DNA of 64,000 nt from Gigaspora margarita (lineage: Eukaryota; Glomeromycota; Glomeromycetes; Diversisporales; Gigasporaceae): NCBI GenBank assembly GCA_009809945.1, contig WTPW01000992.1:1-64000 (forward strand), in the 5' to 3' direction. Both the position numbers and the translations under genes were made by a program. Numbering within the stretch: the first letter of the stretch is position 1; every line of letters begins with the position of its first letter. The notes under the pieces were generated by a model. That model was not told the origin of the DNA, did no database searches, and saw only the letters and a program-made list of their open reading frames with translations. Positions 36,038 through 47,545 of the stretch are shown here, in pieces.

Positions 36038-37165
36038 TATATAATAAGCCAAATATTAACAAACCTAAATGATAAAAGATGAGAAAAATGAAGAAAAAAA
36101 ACCTATACTAATAACAGAACTGATATACATTTTTGAAAGAAAAGAAGACAAAAAAATGTAATGAAATGAAAAACTAAAAAAACTTAATTCTATTCTCAAA
36201 GTTAAAAATTATATAATACTGCACAGAGTATTATATGTACATAAAAAAAGCTATGCCTAAAAAAAAATTCTAAAGAATTTTTTATTTGGTATTTTCTCCA
36301 AAGTACTTCTTATATGTCTTTCATTGTTTATTTTGCAAGAACTGAAAACTACTTGTGACTTAATTCGAATTAGGTAGGTACATTTTTAATTTGGATGGAA
36401 TAAACTTTGTTGATCTTTTAGAGGGAATAAGCTAAGTTTTCCACTTTTTGGCAAAATTTTTGAAAAAACCAAAGAGGATATAAGGAGCACCAAAACTTGC
36501 AGTGAGCATAAGTATTATGTCTTGTAGAATAATATATTTAATCAAAAGTATGTTTCTGCCTAAACTTTTACAACTTTTGACAAAAAACTTCAGAGTTGTT
36601 GCTCTACTATGTCTTTTGTAGCAACAAAGTCTTCTGCCCAGAGAACCAAACCCACAAGGAAAGTTCTTTTTTATCTCTATTTTATTCTTTTTATATGCAA
36701 TCTGAAACTCTGTAACTTTGTATCCAAGCTGTTTCTGATAAAGTTTTTGTTATGTATAAATGTATTAACTACAAAGTTTTTATAGGTCAGTATTTTGGAA
36801 ATGTTTTGGTCCAGAGGATCATTGGAAAGAGTTGGTATGTATTAGTTTAAGAGTCTTTTTTTTTTTTTAGAGAATGCTTTTTATTTTTTTTAGGAATAAG
36901 TTTTAAGTTTTTTTTTTTTTTTAGAGAACAATTTTGATTTTTTAGAAAATGTACATTATTATTATTATTATTTAGAGAATGCTCTTTTTTTTTAGAGAGC
37001 AGATTTATTTTTTTAAAAAGCAGACTTAAACTTTTTTATGTGACCAAAAGAAGTATCATGTGACTATAATAGTACATTGGGATTGGTTTAAATTAAAAAC
37101 ATATATATTTACATTTTTACAATTTTTTAATTTTTAAAAGGCTATTGCTATACTAGTTTAACTAT
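36038..37165. other. No gene; T-tract/AGAGAA repeats at 36855-37015
   Basis: AT-rich. From about 36855 to 37015, runs of T followed by AGAGAA or AGAGCA recur five times. No protein recognised in 36038-36850, although it is slightly less AT-biased than its surroundings. Confidence 0.5.
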
Positions 37166-37173
37166 AAATTAAA

Positions 37174-37400
37174 GGCCAATTCTATTTTGACCTGGGTTAA
37201 AGTGACCCCCCTCTTAGATTTAGGGATAGTATGAGCCGGAATTATATTAATAATAACCAGAATTATGTTCATACTGGCTAGGAGGTTTGTTAATATAAAA
37301 ATACAGCTATTATTAACATAATTCAACATAATTCTGGCTCACACTAACCCTAAATTCTAAGAGGGGGTCACTTTAACCCGGGTCAAAATAGAATTTCCCT
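37174..37400. mobile_element. MITE with ~50-bp TIRs and AAATTAA(A) duplication
   Basis: Left AGGCCAATTCTATTTTGACC and right inverse AGGGAAATTCTATTTTGACC, TIRs extending through GGGTTAAAGTGACCCCC and CTAAATC-like bases. AAATTAA(A) flanks both sides. GC-richer ends than surroundings. No ORF. Confidence 0.88.
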
Positions 37401-38166
37401 AAATTAAAATCTAAACTACAAGTTCTTTCTTTAGTACACAAATAACAAAACTTGTAGATTAGTTTTACATTTATAAATTTTTAAAAAAGAAGTAGTATTT
37501 TTTATAAAGCTATTTTATATGGATATTTAAAAATTACTAGCACTATAGCATATAATACAAAATGGTATATTTAACACTATACATTTCATATAATGAAACA
37601 AAAGTTATTCAGATAGTGCATATTTATACATTGTTATAGTTTATATCAAAAATTTTTATTTATTTTATAATTATGGGATCAGTAAGTTACATTGCTATAG
37701 AATTTTAAAATTGTACCAACTAGTAATACAGGCTGACCCTAACCAATTAGTTGGACTAGCAGTTAGCCCATAATTTTGTGGGCCAGCTTAAATAATTTTT
37801 TAACAAAATAAAATTTATAAATTTTATTTCATAGAAAGAGATAGTAAAATGGTACAATTGATTATTTTTATTAAAACAAATTCTTTAATTATTAGAAATC
37901 AGGCCTAATCTAATTACAGACAATTTATATAATACAAGTATTGTGGGTGCTACTGGCACTCTTTTTAAAAATATAAAGTGCCATAATGAATAAAACTCAA
38001 TTTTTTAAAATTCTGCTACAGAACTCAGTATTCCAATAATGATAAAAAGGTAAATTATTTTGTATTATTATTATTACTATTATAATTTCTATCTTGAATT
38101 ACTATAAAAAATCTATTACAAACTTGACAGATAATATAGTTTGAGTTGATTAAATTATTGTGGTTT

Positions 38167-38697
38167 GGGGGTATTTATAAATAATATTATATATACTTAT
38201 ATAGTTGCTCTTGACCTCCCAGACTATATAAAAAAATTTAAAATCTATATAGATATAATTTTACAAAAACTTAGATATATTATAATACAATAATCTAATT
38301 TGGATTATTTGGTTCCTTTCAATTTATTTCTATAAGATGAATCCAATGATAACAAAATTCTTTAATTTGGTCACTGGATTAAGAGCTATTTACAAAAAAC
38401 TATTGGTTAAATAGTAATTTTATAAGAAAAGAAATAACCAATAGTTTTTTGTTAATAATTCTTGATCCAGTAATCCAAATGAACAAATGAAATGGTTTTG
38501 GTGCCATTTGATTCCTCTTCTTGAGATGAATCAAATAGTATCAAAATTATCCAATTTGGACTTCTTGATCAAATATGGATAAATTTTATAAAAAAATTAC
38601 ATCATATTTTTTTGATCCTCTCTACTTATTGGAAAAAACATTATATTTTGTTTAACTTTCTCCTCTTCATATATAACATTATTTATGGATGCCCCTT
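38167..38697. mobile_element. MITE inside the higher-order repeat (GGGGGTATTTATAAATAAT ends)
   Basis: Left GGGGGTATTTATAAATAATA and right inverse GGGGCATCCATAAATAATG with matching TATATAT beyond. The boundaries agree with the break in the tandem unit (TTATTGTGGTTT...TTTCAATCATGAATTACTG). It contains an inner stem around 38372-38480 (AACTATTGGTTA and its inverse). Confidence 0.65.
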
Positions 38698-38795
38698 TTC
38701 AATCATGAATTACTGTTAAAAATTCTTATATAAAACTTGCTTGCTATTCTTATTATTAATACAGAGTTAAAATAAGGCAATGCAAACTAATAAAA

Positions 38796-38982
38796 TTGAT
38801 TCTTATCACCTGGCCAGGTCACTTTTTTAGAGAAGTTAAAGTTTTTTTCTATATAAATTTTTTTTTATACTTGTATGAAAAAAAAATTTATAAAAATTTT
38901 TTATATTAAAAAATTTTTTAAATATAACATTTTTTGCCAGCTGACTGGGTCCTATTTGTTTGTTCCATGTGATGAGAATCAA
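38796..38982. mobile_element. 187-bp MITE with TTGATTCTTATCAC ends
   Basis: Left TTGATTCTTATCACCTGG, right inverse TTGATTCTCATCACATGG. The flanks CTAATAAAA and CTAATTTAA are similar. It splits a repeat subunit after GCAAACTAA. A related end (AAAATTGATTCTTACCCGGCCA) occurs at about 47613-47635. Confidence 0.7.
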
Positions 38983-40439
38983 CTAATTTAATTTGCATAG
39001 CCTAAGTTAGTTCATATTGGAATTATTATAGTTTCTATTATGTATTACTATTATAAACCTTACTATTTTGGTGATATACAGTAGCTAGTATGTGATTCAT
39101 TAATGTATATTATTAATATTATCCACATCTTAGTAAATCTAATTTAAAGATACAAAGTGCTCATAACAAACAATTTTTTTAAATTTTACTACAGAACTCA
39201 CTATTCCAGTAATACAAAAAGACAAATTATTTTGTATTAGAATTACTGTAATTTTTATTATGAATTACTTTTTACAAACTTATTTGACAGATAACACATT
39301 TTAACATTGGGTTTGATCAAATTATTATAGTTTCTATCATGGATTACTATTAAAAATTCTTTTACAAAATTGGGGTGTTATTCTAATAATCACAATACAG
39401 GGCTAGAGTTGAGTTGGAATTATTATAGTTTCTATTATGCTTTGCTGTTACAAACTTTACAATTCTGGTGATACACAGTATGTGCCTACTAATACATGTT
39501 ATTAATATTATTCACATCTTAGTTAATCTAATTTCAAAGATACCAAGTGCCTATAAAGAATGAAACTCAATGTTTTAAATTCTGCTACAGGACTTACTAT
39601 TCCAATAAAGAATTATATTGTATTAGAATTATTATATTTCTATTATGAATTACTATAAAATATTTTGTTAAAAATCTACTTAATGGATAATACATTTTAA
39701 AGTTTGAGTTTGATAAATTATTGTGGTCTCTATCATGAATTAATGTTAAAAATTCTCATACAAATCTTGTGCTCTATTTTAATAATCATAATGCAGCAAT
39801 ATAGAGTTTGTGTAAAGTTAGTTTGCATTGGAATTATTATGGTTTCTATTATACATTACTGTTATAAACCTTACTAATTTGGTGATACACAGTATGTAAC
39901 TCAATAACACATGTATTAAAATTATCCACATCTCAGTTAATCCAATTTCAAAAATACAAAGTGCCCATAACAAACAAACTCAATTTTTTAAAATTCTACT
40001 ACAGAACTCATTATTATAGTAATGATGAAAGGTGAATTAATTTGTATTAGAATTATTATAATTCTATTTTGAATTACTATAAAAAATTCTGTTGCAAACC
40101 TAATTGACAGATAATATGGGTTGAGTTTGGTTAAATTATTATAGTTTCTATCATGAATTACTATTAAAAATTTCTCATATAAACTTGCACATTATTCTTA
40201 TTATTATTACAGAGTTAAGGTTAATTTAATTATATTGGAATTATTATAGTTTTTATCATATTTTACTGTGATATATCTTACTATTCTGGCAATATACAGT
40301 ATCTGTATGTGATTTACTAATGCATATTATTAATGTTATCAACATCTCAGTAAATCTAATTTCAAAAATACAAAGTACTATAATAAATAAATCTCAATTT
40401 TTTTAAAAGAACTCACTATTTCAGTAATGATAAAAAGGC

Positions 40440-41330
40440 CAATTAGTAAATAGCTTCTCTTTAAATTCATGGGTATGTATTGCAAGATAGATTGCCTAAT
40501 AATTGTTTAACCTTCCACAGCATAATATTTATGTCTTTCCTTATTTCTGAAGATCACTCCAAGGTGAGTGTGGACTTCTCTAGTAAAGTGAGATTTGGCT
40601 ACTATAAAGTCATCATTAATTTTACATACAATGTAAATATGATCTAATTTATAGAAAACTTGCCCAAATTTTGAATATCAAATATTAGAGGATTGTCATT
40701 TTTTGTGTATATTCAACCCTAGGAGCAAAAGTAAAGTAAGTTACTTTCCTTCTTTTTAATTTGGTAAAAATGCTAGCCCATTAACTTTTCTTTTTATCAT
40801 TAGTTATCTTCATTTTCTGTAGTTGTGTCTATACTATTTTTTGAATTTTGATTGTTTTCAAATTGATTATTACTACTAGCACATGCAATATCACCTAATA
40901 TTGCATGATTTATTCCAGAATGTTCTTCTTTCAATTCTATCATGTTGTTAGCTGTGAGAGAGAAATTTGGTAAAGGGTCTTTGTCCATATTGTCTGTGTC
41001 TGACAAACTTTTTATAACATTTTCTTGCTTTATAGATTTTGCCCAGTTCATGAAAACTGTATTTGTAGTGTTTGAATCAAGTTTTTGAGTTGAGTTTTTA
41101 TTCAACTTTTTTGTTGTAGCTGTTATGCCATTTTAGCTGCAACTTTTGCTCTAGGTTATGAACTTTGGCTCGTTTTTCTTGGTATTTTTTATATTTATGC
41201 TTAAAAGTTTTCTTTTTCTTGATGCAAGGGCTTTTGCCCTTACTGTTTGTCTTTTGTAGTGCTTGAGACTCATCTTTACTGCTTTTAAAATTTAGTCCTT
41301 ATCCAGTACTGATGATCAACTAGTTAAGTT
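40440..41330 (-). pseudogene. Unrecognised protein remnant (two coding-like blocks)
   Basis: On the minus strand, about 41100-41270 reads as a Lys/Gln-rich block (KKYQEKRAKVHNLEQKLQLKW). A single frame change leads into a 100-residue polar block ending at 40800 (…FMNWAKSIKQENVIKSLS…NEDN stop). Further downstream, 40520-40680 reads KLDHIYIVCK and FIVAKSHFTREVHTHLGVIF. Codon use and amino-acid texture look protein-like, unlike the flanking repeats, but no start codon, splice structure or family could be identified. It may be a transposon ORF or a decayed host gene. Confidence 0.35.
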
Positions 41331-42065
41331 CCTTTTCAAAAAGATATTATTGCTATTTTTAATATGATCATATAATATTTTTGTAAGTTCCATAAGTTTT
41401 ACAATTAAAATATAAACAATTACCTAAATTCATTATATTTCAGAACTCATTTCATTACTTTTGGCATTTTTATTATATTTAGTAAATAGGTTCGAAAATA
41501 TAACATTTATCAGTAAGTAATTATATATATTGTAATCATAAGACTCACAAAAAAATCACAAACTAATCAAAATTCAACTAAATTAAAAAAGAATGATAAT
41601 AAGTTCTGTAGCAAAATGTTTTACAGTAACTCATAATAAAATTTATGGTAATTTAATGCAAACCAGCTCAATCATAGCAACATAATATTTTTCACTAAAT
41701 AATGAGAAATTTGGTAACAGAATTGTTTATTGCAACTCTTGATAGAATTTGGGATAATTTTGATGAACATTAACTCAACCTTTAACCACATAAACCACAT
41801 ACTTGAATCAAGAGATGAAATATATATAGAAATGAATCATGTGTTTGGTTCGAACGAAAATGGATCTTGCCAAAGAATAGGAATTGATATTTCGCACCAA
41901 TGTTAGCTCACGACTGCACATGAGTATAAGAAATAAAATTCACTATTTAAATTCTTAAGAGTATTTTCTATTAATTCGGGCATGCCGCCCATAAACATTT
42001 TTGACAGCATGAATTTTGTGAAGAAAAGATTTACTGTTACATATACATAATACGTATGTACATAT
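41331..42065. other. Noncoding; partial satellite units at 41605-41790
   Basis: AT-rich. 41605-41790 carries two minus-strand copies of the ~100-bp repeat unit (GTTTTACAGTAACTCATAATA, ATGGTAATTTAATGCAAACC). The rest is unremarkable. Confidence 0.5.
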
Positions 42066-42371
42066 TAACCTGACGCATGATGATAGTCATGCTTAGGTTA
42101 TTATCATGAGAATCATCACATATCAGAGAAAAGGGAATAATGTAAAAATCATTGTAGCAAAAGGCATTGTGCTATTTTGGGTTAGATTGGAATCATAGTG
42201 AAGAAGTGGGATTACTATTAAGGTTAAAGGAAAATTATTGTTGTGATTGTTAGGGTAAAAAAGGAAAAATTGAAAAATGGAATTATGGTATTTAAGGGTA
42301 AGTAAAGGAATGTGTGAAAGGCAGTGCTTTTTTCTTTTGCTACCTGACTTTAGTCTGGCTCTTTCGAAGAA
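42066..42371 (+). repeat. Split repeat A1
   Basis: 306 bp, from TAACCTGACGCATGATGATA to CTCTTTCGAAGAATG, about 95% identical by eye to A2. Differences are mostly transitions. Confidence 0.9.
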
Positions 42372-42414
42372 TGCCCTATCTTCACAAATAACAACGTAAA
42401 AAAAAAAAAAAAAA

Positions 42415-42573
42415 NNNNNNNNNNNNNNNNNNNNNNNNNNNNNNNNNNNNNNNNNNNNNNNNNNNNNNNNNNNNNNNNNNNNNNNNNNNNNNNNNNNNNN
42501 NNNNNNNNNNNNNNNNNNNNNNNNNNNNNNNNNNNNNNNNNNNNNNNNNNNNNNNNNNNNNNNNNNNNNNNNN
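42415..42573. other. Assembly gap (Ns)
   Basis: Run of 159 N flanked by poly-A on both sides. Confidence 0.99.
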
Positions 42574-42599
42574 AAAAAAAAAAAAAAGACGACGAAATA

Positions 42600-43781
42600 A
42601 TGACGGAAACGAACTTATCAAAAAATGATTTGGCAGATATTTGCAGAAGCCTGGGGTTGTCTACAGAAGGGGTAAAAGCAGATTTAATACAAAGTCTAAG
42701 GACTTATTCGAATACAATAACACCAAAAACAGGAAATTTGCACTCACAAAACTCGTAGGAAAATAACGGTGGTATGGATGATACAAACTACGAAAGAGTC
42801 CAAAATATGATTGACTTAGAAACAGAAGGAGAAAATATCGAATTAAGAACCTTAAGAGAACTTGCGCAGCATACAAGGGAAAAAAATATAGGAGAACCAT
42901 CATCAGCTGTTCACCAAGATATAACAGATTGGCAAGATTTGACAAAAAATATACCAACACAAGATTTGAATGATCAATTACATAAAAATTCTACAAGAAC
43001 AAATAAACGTCAGCTGCAGGAAGAGAATAATGATGAACATTTGAACTCTCTAGAAAAGCTAGTATTGTCATAATTCAAGAAATTGAGAACTGTAATATCA
43101 GCGTTTAATTGTAAGTTAAATACGGTAGCATCTCAAGTAAATAAGGTAGAAATAAATGAAACCTGGCCGAGTTATAAATTTGAAAAGTTTAGGGACCAAC
43201 ACAAATATGACGCTCTGTGCACAGTTGGGAAGGAGTTGGATCTGGCATTAGAGTCCCCTAATACGGCAGATGCTGTAAATCATATAAATGGAGCTCGCGA
43301 AATAGTGGCGGATAGATTGGTCACATTAAGGGTTGTGGAAGGGTTCAGTTGGGATGTAGCGGCAGCTTTACCAAGCACGCAAGATAAATTGTTGAAAGGA
43401 AAGGAAACACTAATTGAAAAAGCAAAGATATTAGCAGAAGCACGAAAAAATAAGAGAAGAAGAACTTATGATTCGGAAGGGAGTTCCACCCAGGGTCAAT
43501 GGGGAAATAGTTACCAAAATAAAGCCGCAAACTCACAATTGGTAAAATATCAACCAAATAATGGTCAGTTTTTTCGATCAAACTACCAAAACAGAAATTG
43601 GAGTTCAAATGCAAGGTATAGATGCCACATATGTGGGGGCACAGGACATTTCGCAAGAACGTGCCCATTGGACTCATACCAAAACTCAAGTCAGGAAAGA
43701 GGATTTGGATTTAGATCACGTGGATATGCAGATTATAGAAACAGGTACAGTGGATCAAGTAGTGAAAATAAACATGATTGA
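42600..43781 (+). pseudogene. Ngaro Gag with SAP-like motif and zinc knuckle
   Basis: One frame from ATG 42600 to TGA 43779, interrupted only by TAG at 42756 and TAA at 43071. The N-terminus (42615-42710) reads LSKNDLADICRSLGLSTEGV followed by KADLIQSLRTY, matching the helix-turn-helix pattern of SAP DNA-binding motifs. The middle is acidic and helical. A 200-residue C-terminal part from 43083 has a basic stretch (ARKNKRRRTY) and a CCHC knuckle (CHICGGTGHFARTC, 43623-43664), then a Ser/Arg/Gly-rich tail. Expected to bind element RNA/cDNA. The stops could be decay, as each is one transition from Gln or Trp codons. Confidence 0.8.
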
Positions 43782-45783
43782 CTACACTCAGGCCCAACAA
43801 GCGATACCAGTAGTAGGACGGTTACATTGGAAGGAACACATAGAGTACTGGGAACAAAAAATTCGAGCACCGATATTAGTTTTAGAGTGGCTAAAGACAA
43901 GATACCTACATACCTAAAAGGGTTATTGAACTTAGTGAGACAATTAGATCCGCCCCAGTATACGCTGATATGGGACCAAGAGTTATGGTTAGAAAGAGAG
44001 ATACAAAGATTATTAGAAATAGGAGCAATAGCATTGGTAGCGAATACACCACACAGACCTCCGCAGTTGCTCAAAGTGAGCCCAATATTTTTGATACCGA
44101 AGCCGAGACTGAAGAAATGGCACCTTATTATCGACCTAAGGCGATTGAACGAGATATTTCTGAAAAATTGTTCAGATCGAAGAGTTCAAAATGTTTTTGA
44201 GAATGATAGAGAAAAATTGGTGGGTAGTGGTCTTAGATTTGAAGGAAGGCTATCTCCATATATTAATAGATCAAAAGGCACAACGGTTGTTGGGATTCAG
44301 AGGGGGAATGAAATGGTACCACTATCGAGTTTTACCATTTGGCCTGAGTTTAGCAGTATGGACATTTGCAAAAATAATGAGACTGTTAATCGGCCATTGG
44401 AGGTCACTAGGAATATTTTGCGGAAATCATCTCAATGACATATAGATTGCGCATCCGTGCAAAGAGACTTTAATTCAGATAAGAGATTCAGTAATTTTTC
44501 ACGATTTGAAAAACTGTGGCTTTATTCTGGCCGAAAAAGGATGTCTAGAACCAACCCAAGAACCGAAGTACTACGGGCTAATATTAAACACAAGGAAGGG
44601 TCAAGTAATTGCACTGGAGTCAAAAATAAATGATGCAATAAAAGGATTGCAAGGCCTCTTAGCAACAAATCCGTTTACAGCTTGAAGACTTTCAGCGGTT
44701 ACAGGAAAAATAATGAGCTTGAGTCAAGCTTTCGCATATGCGAAACCTCAGTGTTTAGAATTTTACGCAATTATAGATGCAGAAAATCAGAAAAAAGGGG
44801 AATCGGACAAGGCGATAGAATTAACGCAACAAGCTATAAAAGATATAAAATGGTTACAGGAAAATTTAAAAAAGAAAAATAGGAATAATTCCAATTTACG
44901 TCGATGCTTCGACAACAGGGTAGTCAGCAATATTGGAAGAAAGAAAGCATTTGGGAATTGGAATTACCAATACAAGCATGTGGACATTGCCCTTCTAGAA
45001 TCAACGGCAGCCTGTTGGGCCTCGAAGCATTTGCTCGAATAATTACACATCATTGGGTAACTGTATATATAGACAATCAGGTTGCAAGAAAAACAATAGA
45101 ATCAGGGGGAAAAGGCCATGACAAAAGGATATAATGCGGCAAGTATGTAATTTCTGCGATGAGTACGATGTGCAGATTCACGAATTCTGCTGGGTGCCAT
45201 TAGAACTAAATCCTGTAAACGAACTAACCCGGATGTTCGACGAAGCGGATTGGGAGTTGACTCTGAGTGTATTTGCAGAAATAGAGAAGAAATGGTGACC
45301 TTTCACCATGGATCAGATGGCAAGTTACAGAACAAGGAAGGTCAGAAGGTTCAATAGTCGGTATTATTGTCCAGAAGCAGAGGAAGTGGATTGTTCCACT
45401 ACAGACTAGAGGCACGAGAACAATTACATCTGCGCCCTGTTAGGTATGATCCAAAAAGTTTTTGAACATGAAGTACAATGTCGAGCACAAGCAACATTGA
45501 TTGTACCGGTATGGACCTCAGCTACATGGTAGCCTCTACTTCTACAAAAACAAATCGAGATAATGGACCTCCCGCCAGCAGTGTTTTGCTTTCTACCGAA
45601 TCCAGGAAGCAATTCGATACTAGAGCCATGGAAAAATCAGGAATGGAGGTTTTGAGCAGTAAAAGTTTGTTTTTAAGAGCATTGTTGGAAAAAGTGCAAT
45701 CGGTAATTGAGCCTAAATCGGCATGTGGAAAATGGCTTAGAGTGTTATGGGAGGAGTTTGTAACATTCTGTAAAATCATAAAC
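43755..45783 (+). pseudogene. Ngaro reverse transcriptase-RNase H remnant
   Basis: The start is GRLHWKEHIEYWEQ, the conserved N-terminal block of DIRS-order pol. RT follows: SPIFLIPKPRLKKWHLIIDLRRLN (44080-44150), then after a +1 shift near 44180 VVLDLKEGYLHI (motif A), YRVLPFGLSLA (motif B) and HLNDI at 44428-44442 in place of YLDDI, so the catalytic motif is lost. RNase H: IYVDAST (44894), LESTAA (44996) and VYIDNQVA (45063). A typical tail follows (ELNPVNELTRMFDEADWE, FTMDQMASY, RFNSRYYCP, IVPVWTSATW). Stops at 44443, 44683, 44921, 45296 and 45530 all fall at expected Trp. Confidence 0.85.
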
Positions 45784-45818
45784 TAAACCCCTGTCCAGCA
45801 AATCCTGAATCCGTTCTA

Positions 45819-46583
45819 ATGTTCCTTACCTGGTTAGATCTGTCTTCAAAAGCCCCAAAACTATGCTGGTATATAATAGCAATTGGATATCACCACCGTA
45901 GGTTAGAGTTACTGGACCCAACACAAAACTTTAACGTTCAATGTCTTGTCAGAAACCTAATGAAACAAGCAGCTATAGATAAAGAGGCGGTATGGCCACG
46001 AGACCCTTTTCTAGTGGAAGCCTTGCAGAACTATATGGACAAACGGCCCTTAAAATCAACAGAACTAATTTGGAGAAGGGACTGTGCAATGGTGGTGCTA
46101 GGGCTACGTACGATGAGAAGACCAGCAGAAATTTGTAATCTTAGAGTTGCAGACTTAAAAATGGAAGGAGGGTTTTTGTGGATTAGAATAAATAAATCAA
46201 AAACTGATCAATTTGCAAAAGGGAAATTCATACCTGTAGATCCAAAAAAATTACCGTATTGTCCTGTAAAGCTAATCTATAAATATCTAGAAGTAAGGGG
46301 AAAAATTAAAAGTCAAGTTTTCTTGTTTGTAAACGCATCAGGGAAACGCATGACAACAGGGATGGTAAACGCAACAGTAAAAAGAGTGACAAATCATGCG
46401 AGGTTGTGCGGGAAGTATTCAGGTCATAGTTTACGTATTGGTGGAGTGACTGGGGCAATGAAAGCTGGATTAACATTACTACAAATTATGAGTATAAGGG
46501 GATGGTTGTCAAATTCAGTAGAGCTTTATCTCCGTTCATGGTCAACAGCACTACAAAATACATCAGCAAAAATGGGATTTTAA
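45819..46583 (+). CDS. Ngaro tyrosine recombinase (open C-terminal domain)
   Basis: A 254-codon open frame encoding the integrase-type tyrosine recombinase that inserts the circular DNA copy of the element. Catalytic residues can be placed: Arg101 in RRPAEICNLRVADL, a Lys in the NKSKTDQFAKG hairpin (127-136), His203 and Arg206 in GHSLRIGG, Trp229 in RGWLSN and the nucleophile Tyr237 in VELYLRS. The N-terminal SAM-like core-binding half begins upstream (WEEFVTFCKI near 45750) and is separated by a frameshift around 45783 (LNPCPANPESVL continues into the ORF). The frame is free of stops, in contrast to RT. The ATG at 45819 is internal to the ancestral protein. Confidence 0.85.
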   Translation: MFLTWLDLSSKAPKLCWYIIAIGYHHRRLELLDPTQNFNVQCLVRNLMKQAAIDKEAVWPRDPFLVEALQNYMDKRPLKSTELIWRRDCAMVVLGLRTMRRPAEICNLRVADLKMEGGFLWIRINKSKTDQFAKGKFIPVDPKKLPYCPVKLIYKYLEVRGKIKSQVFLFVNASGKRMTTGMVNATVKRVTNHARLCGKYSGHSLRIGGVTGAMKAGLTLLQIMSIRGWLSNSVELYLRSWSTALQNTSAKMGF

Positions 46584-46589
46584 AAAAAA

Positions 46590-46855
46590 AAAAAAAAGGA
46601 AAAAAGGTAAAAAAAAAAAAAAACAAAACAAAACAAGGGGAGAGAAGAGAAGAAGTTTGGTTTTCTATGTTTTTCTTTGATTTTTCTTTGTCTTTCTTTT
46701 GTTTTTCTTCATTTTTCTTTGATTTTCTTCGCTTTTCTTTGATTTTCTTTTGTTTCCTTTCCTTTGTTTTCTTCTGTTGTTTCTTCTGTTTGTTTCTTCT
46801 GTTTGTTTCTTCTGCTTAGAAAAAAAAAAAAAAAAAAACACCGATCCTCTTTTGT
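46590..46855 (+). repeat. A-rich and TTTCTTTGATTTTCTT low-complexity tract
   Basis: Poly-A runs directly after the recombinase stop, then about 150 bp of T/C-rich TTTGATTTTTCTTTG repeats, then another 18-nt A run. The frame 46502-46819 is a translation of this tract. Confidence 0.8.
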
Positions 46856-46907
46856 CTCCTATTGTGTTTTTTCATAAGTCAATAAAATTGATCTGAGCGA
46901 GAATAAT
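46856..46907 (+). repeat. Split repeat B1
   Basis: 52 bp, CTCCTATTGTGTTTTTTCAT through GAGCGAGAATAAT, repeated at B2. Contains AATAAA (46881), a plausible poly(A) signal. Directly joined to A2. Confidence 0.9.
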
Positions 46908-47212
46908 AACCTGACGCATGACGATAGTCATGCTTAGGTTATTATCGCGAGGATCATCACATGTCAGAGAAAAGGGAATAATGTGAAAATCATTGTGGCA
47001 AAAGGCATTGTGCTATTTTGGGTTAGATTGGAATCATAGTGAAGAAGCGGGATTACTATTAAGGTTAAAGGGAAATCATTGTTGTGATTGTTAGGGTAAA
47101 AAAGGAAAAATTGAGAAATGGAATTACGGTATTTAAGGGTAAGTAAAGGAATGTGTGAAAGGCAGTGCTTTTTTCTTTCGCTGCCTGACTTTAGTCTGGC
47201 TCTTTCGAAGAG
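46907..47212 (+). repeat. Split repeat A2
   Basis: Direct repeat of A1. The shared first T is also the last base of B1. Confidence 0.9.
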
Positions 47213-47397
47213 TGGTCCCACCCGGTCCCTTCCAAAAAAAAAAAAAAAAAAAAAAAAAAAAGTGGGGGAAAAAACAAGTAAAAATTGCATAAAAATTACA
47301 TAAAAATTGAATGCACATGCCGATTCTCTTGAAGTTCGCCACATGACTTGTACGATTGAGAAAGGAAATGGTCTAATAACATGTTGGCTGTAGTTTG

Positions 47398-47475
47398 TGA
47401 AATGATGGCAGATTGAGAAATGGTTTTAAATTGTGAAAATGATGGCAGATTGAGAAATGGTTGTAAATTGTGAAT
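47398..47475 (+). repeat. 36-bp tandem duplication between A2 and B2
   Basis: ATGGCAGATTGAGAAATGGTT plus TAAATTGTGAA occurs twice with period about 36 bp. Confidence 0.85.
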
Positions 47476-47545
47476 TGGTGGAAATAAAGAAATAAGAAAA
47501 TTGTAATTTGTGATGTCATGGGGCATGAGCCGCAGCAAGGCACTA

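Larger units (their letters stand above)
37960..40440 (+). repeat. ~405-bp higher-order tandem repeat
   Basis: The landmark TATAGTTTCTAT(T/C)ATG recurs near 39022, 39243, 39325, 39421, 39628, 39720, 39836, 40049, 40138 and 40242, with repeating spacings of about 214, 88 and 105. This gives three higher-order units of 399, 415 and 406 bp, each made of three related ~100-bp subunits. A first unit (37960-39020) is split by insertions at 38167-38697 and 38796-38982. The subunit is the same family as 8165-9235. Confidence 0.8.

Noticed and set aside
43345..44074. Minus-strand frames of about 113 residues
   Set aside because: Antisense shadows of the Ngaro Gag and RT.
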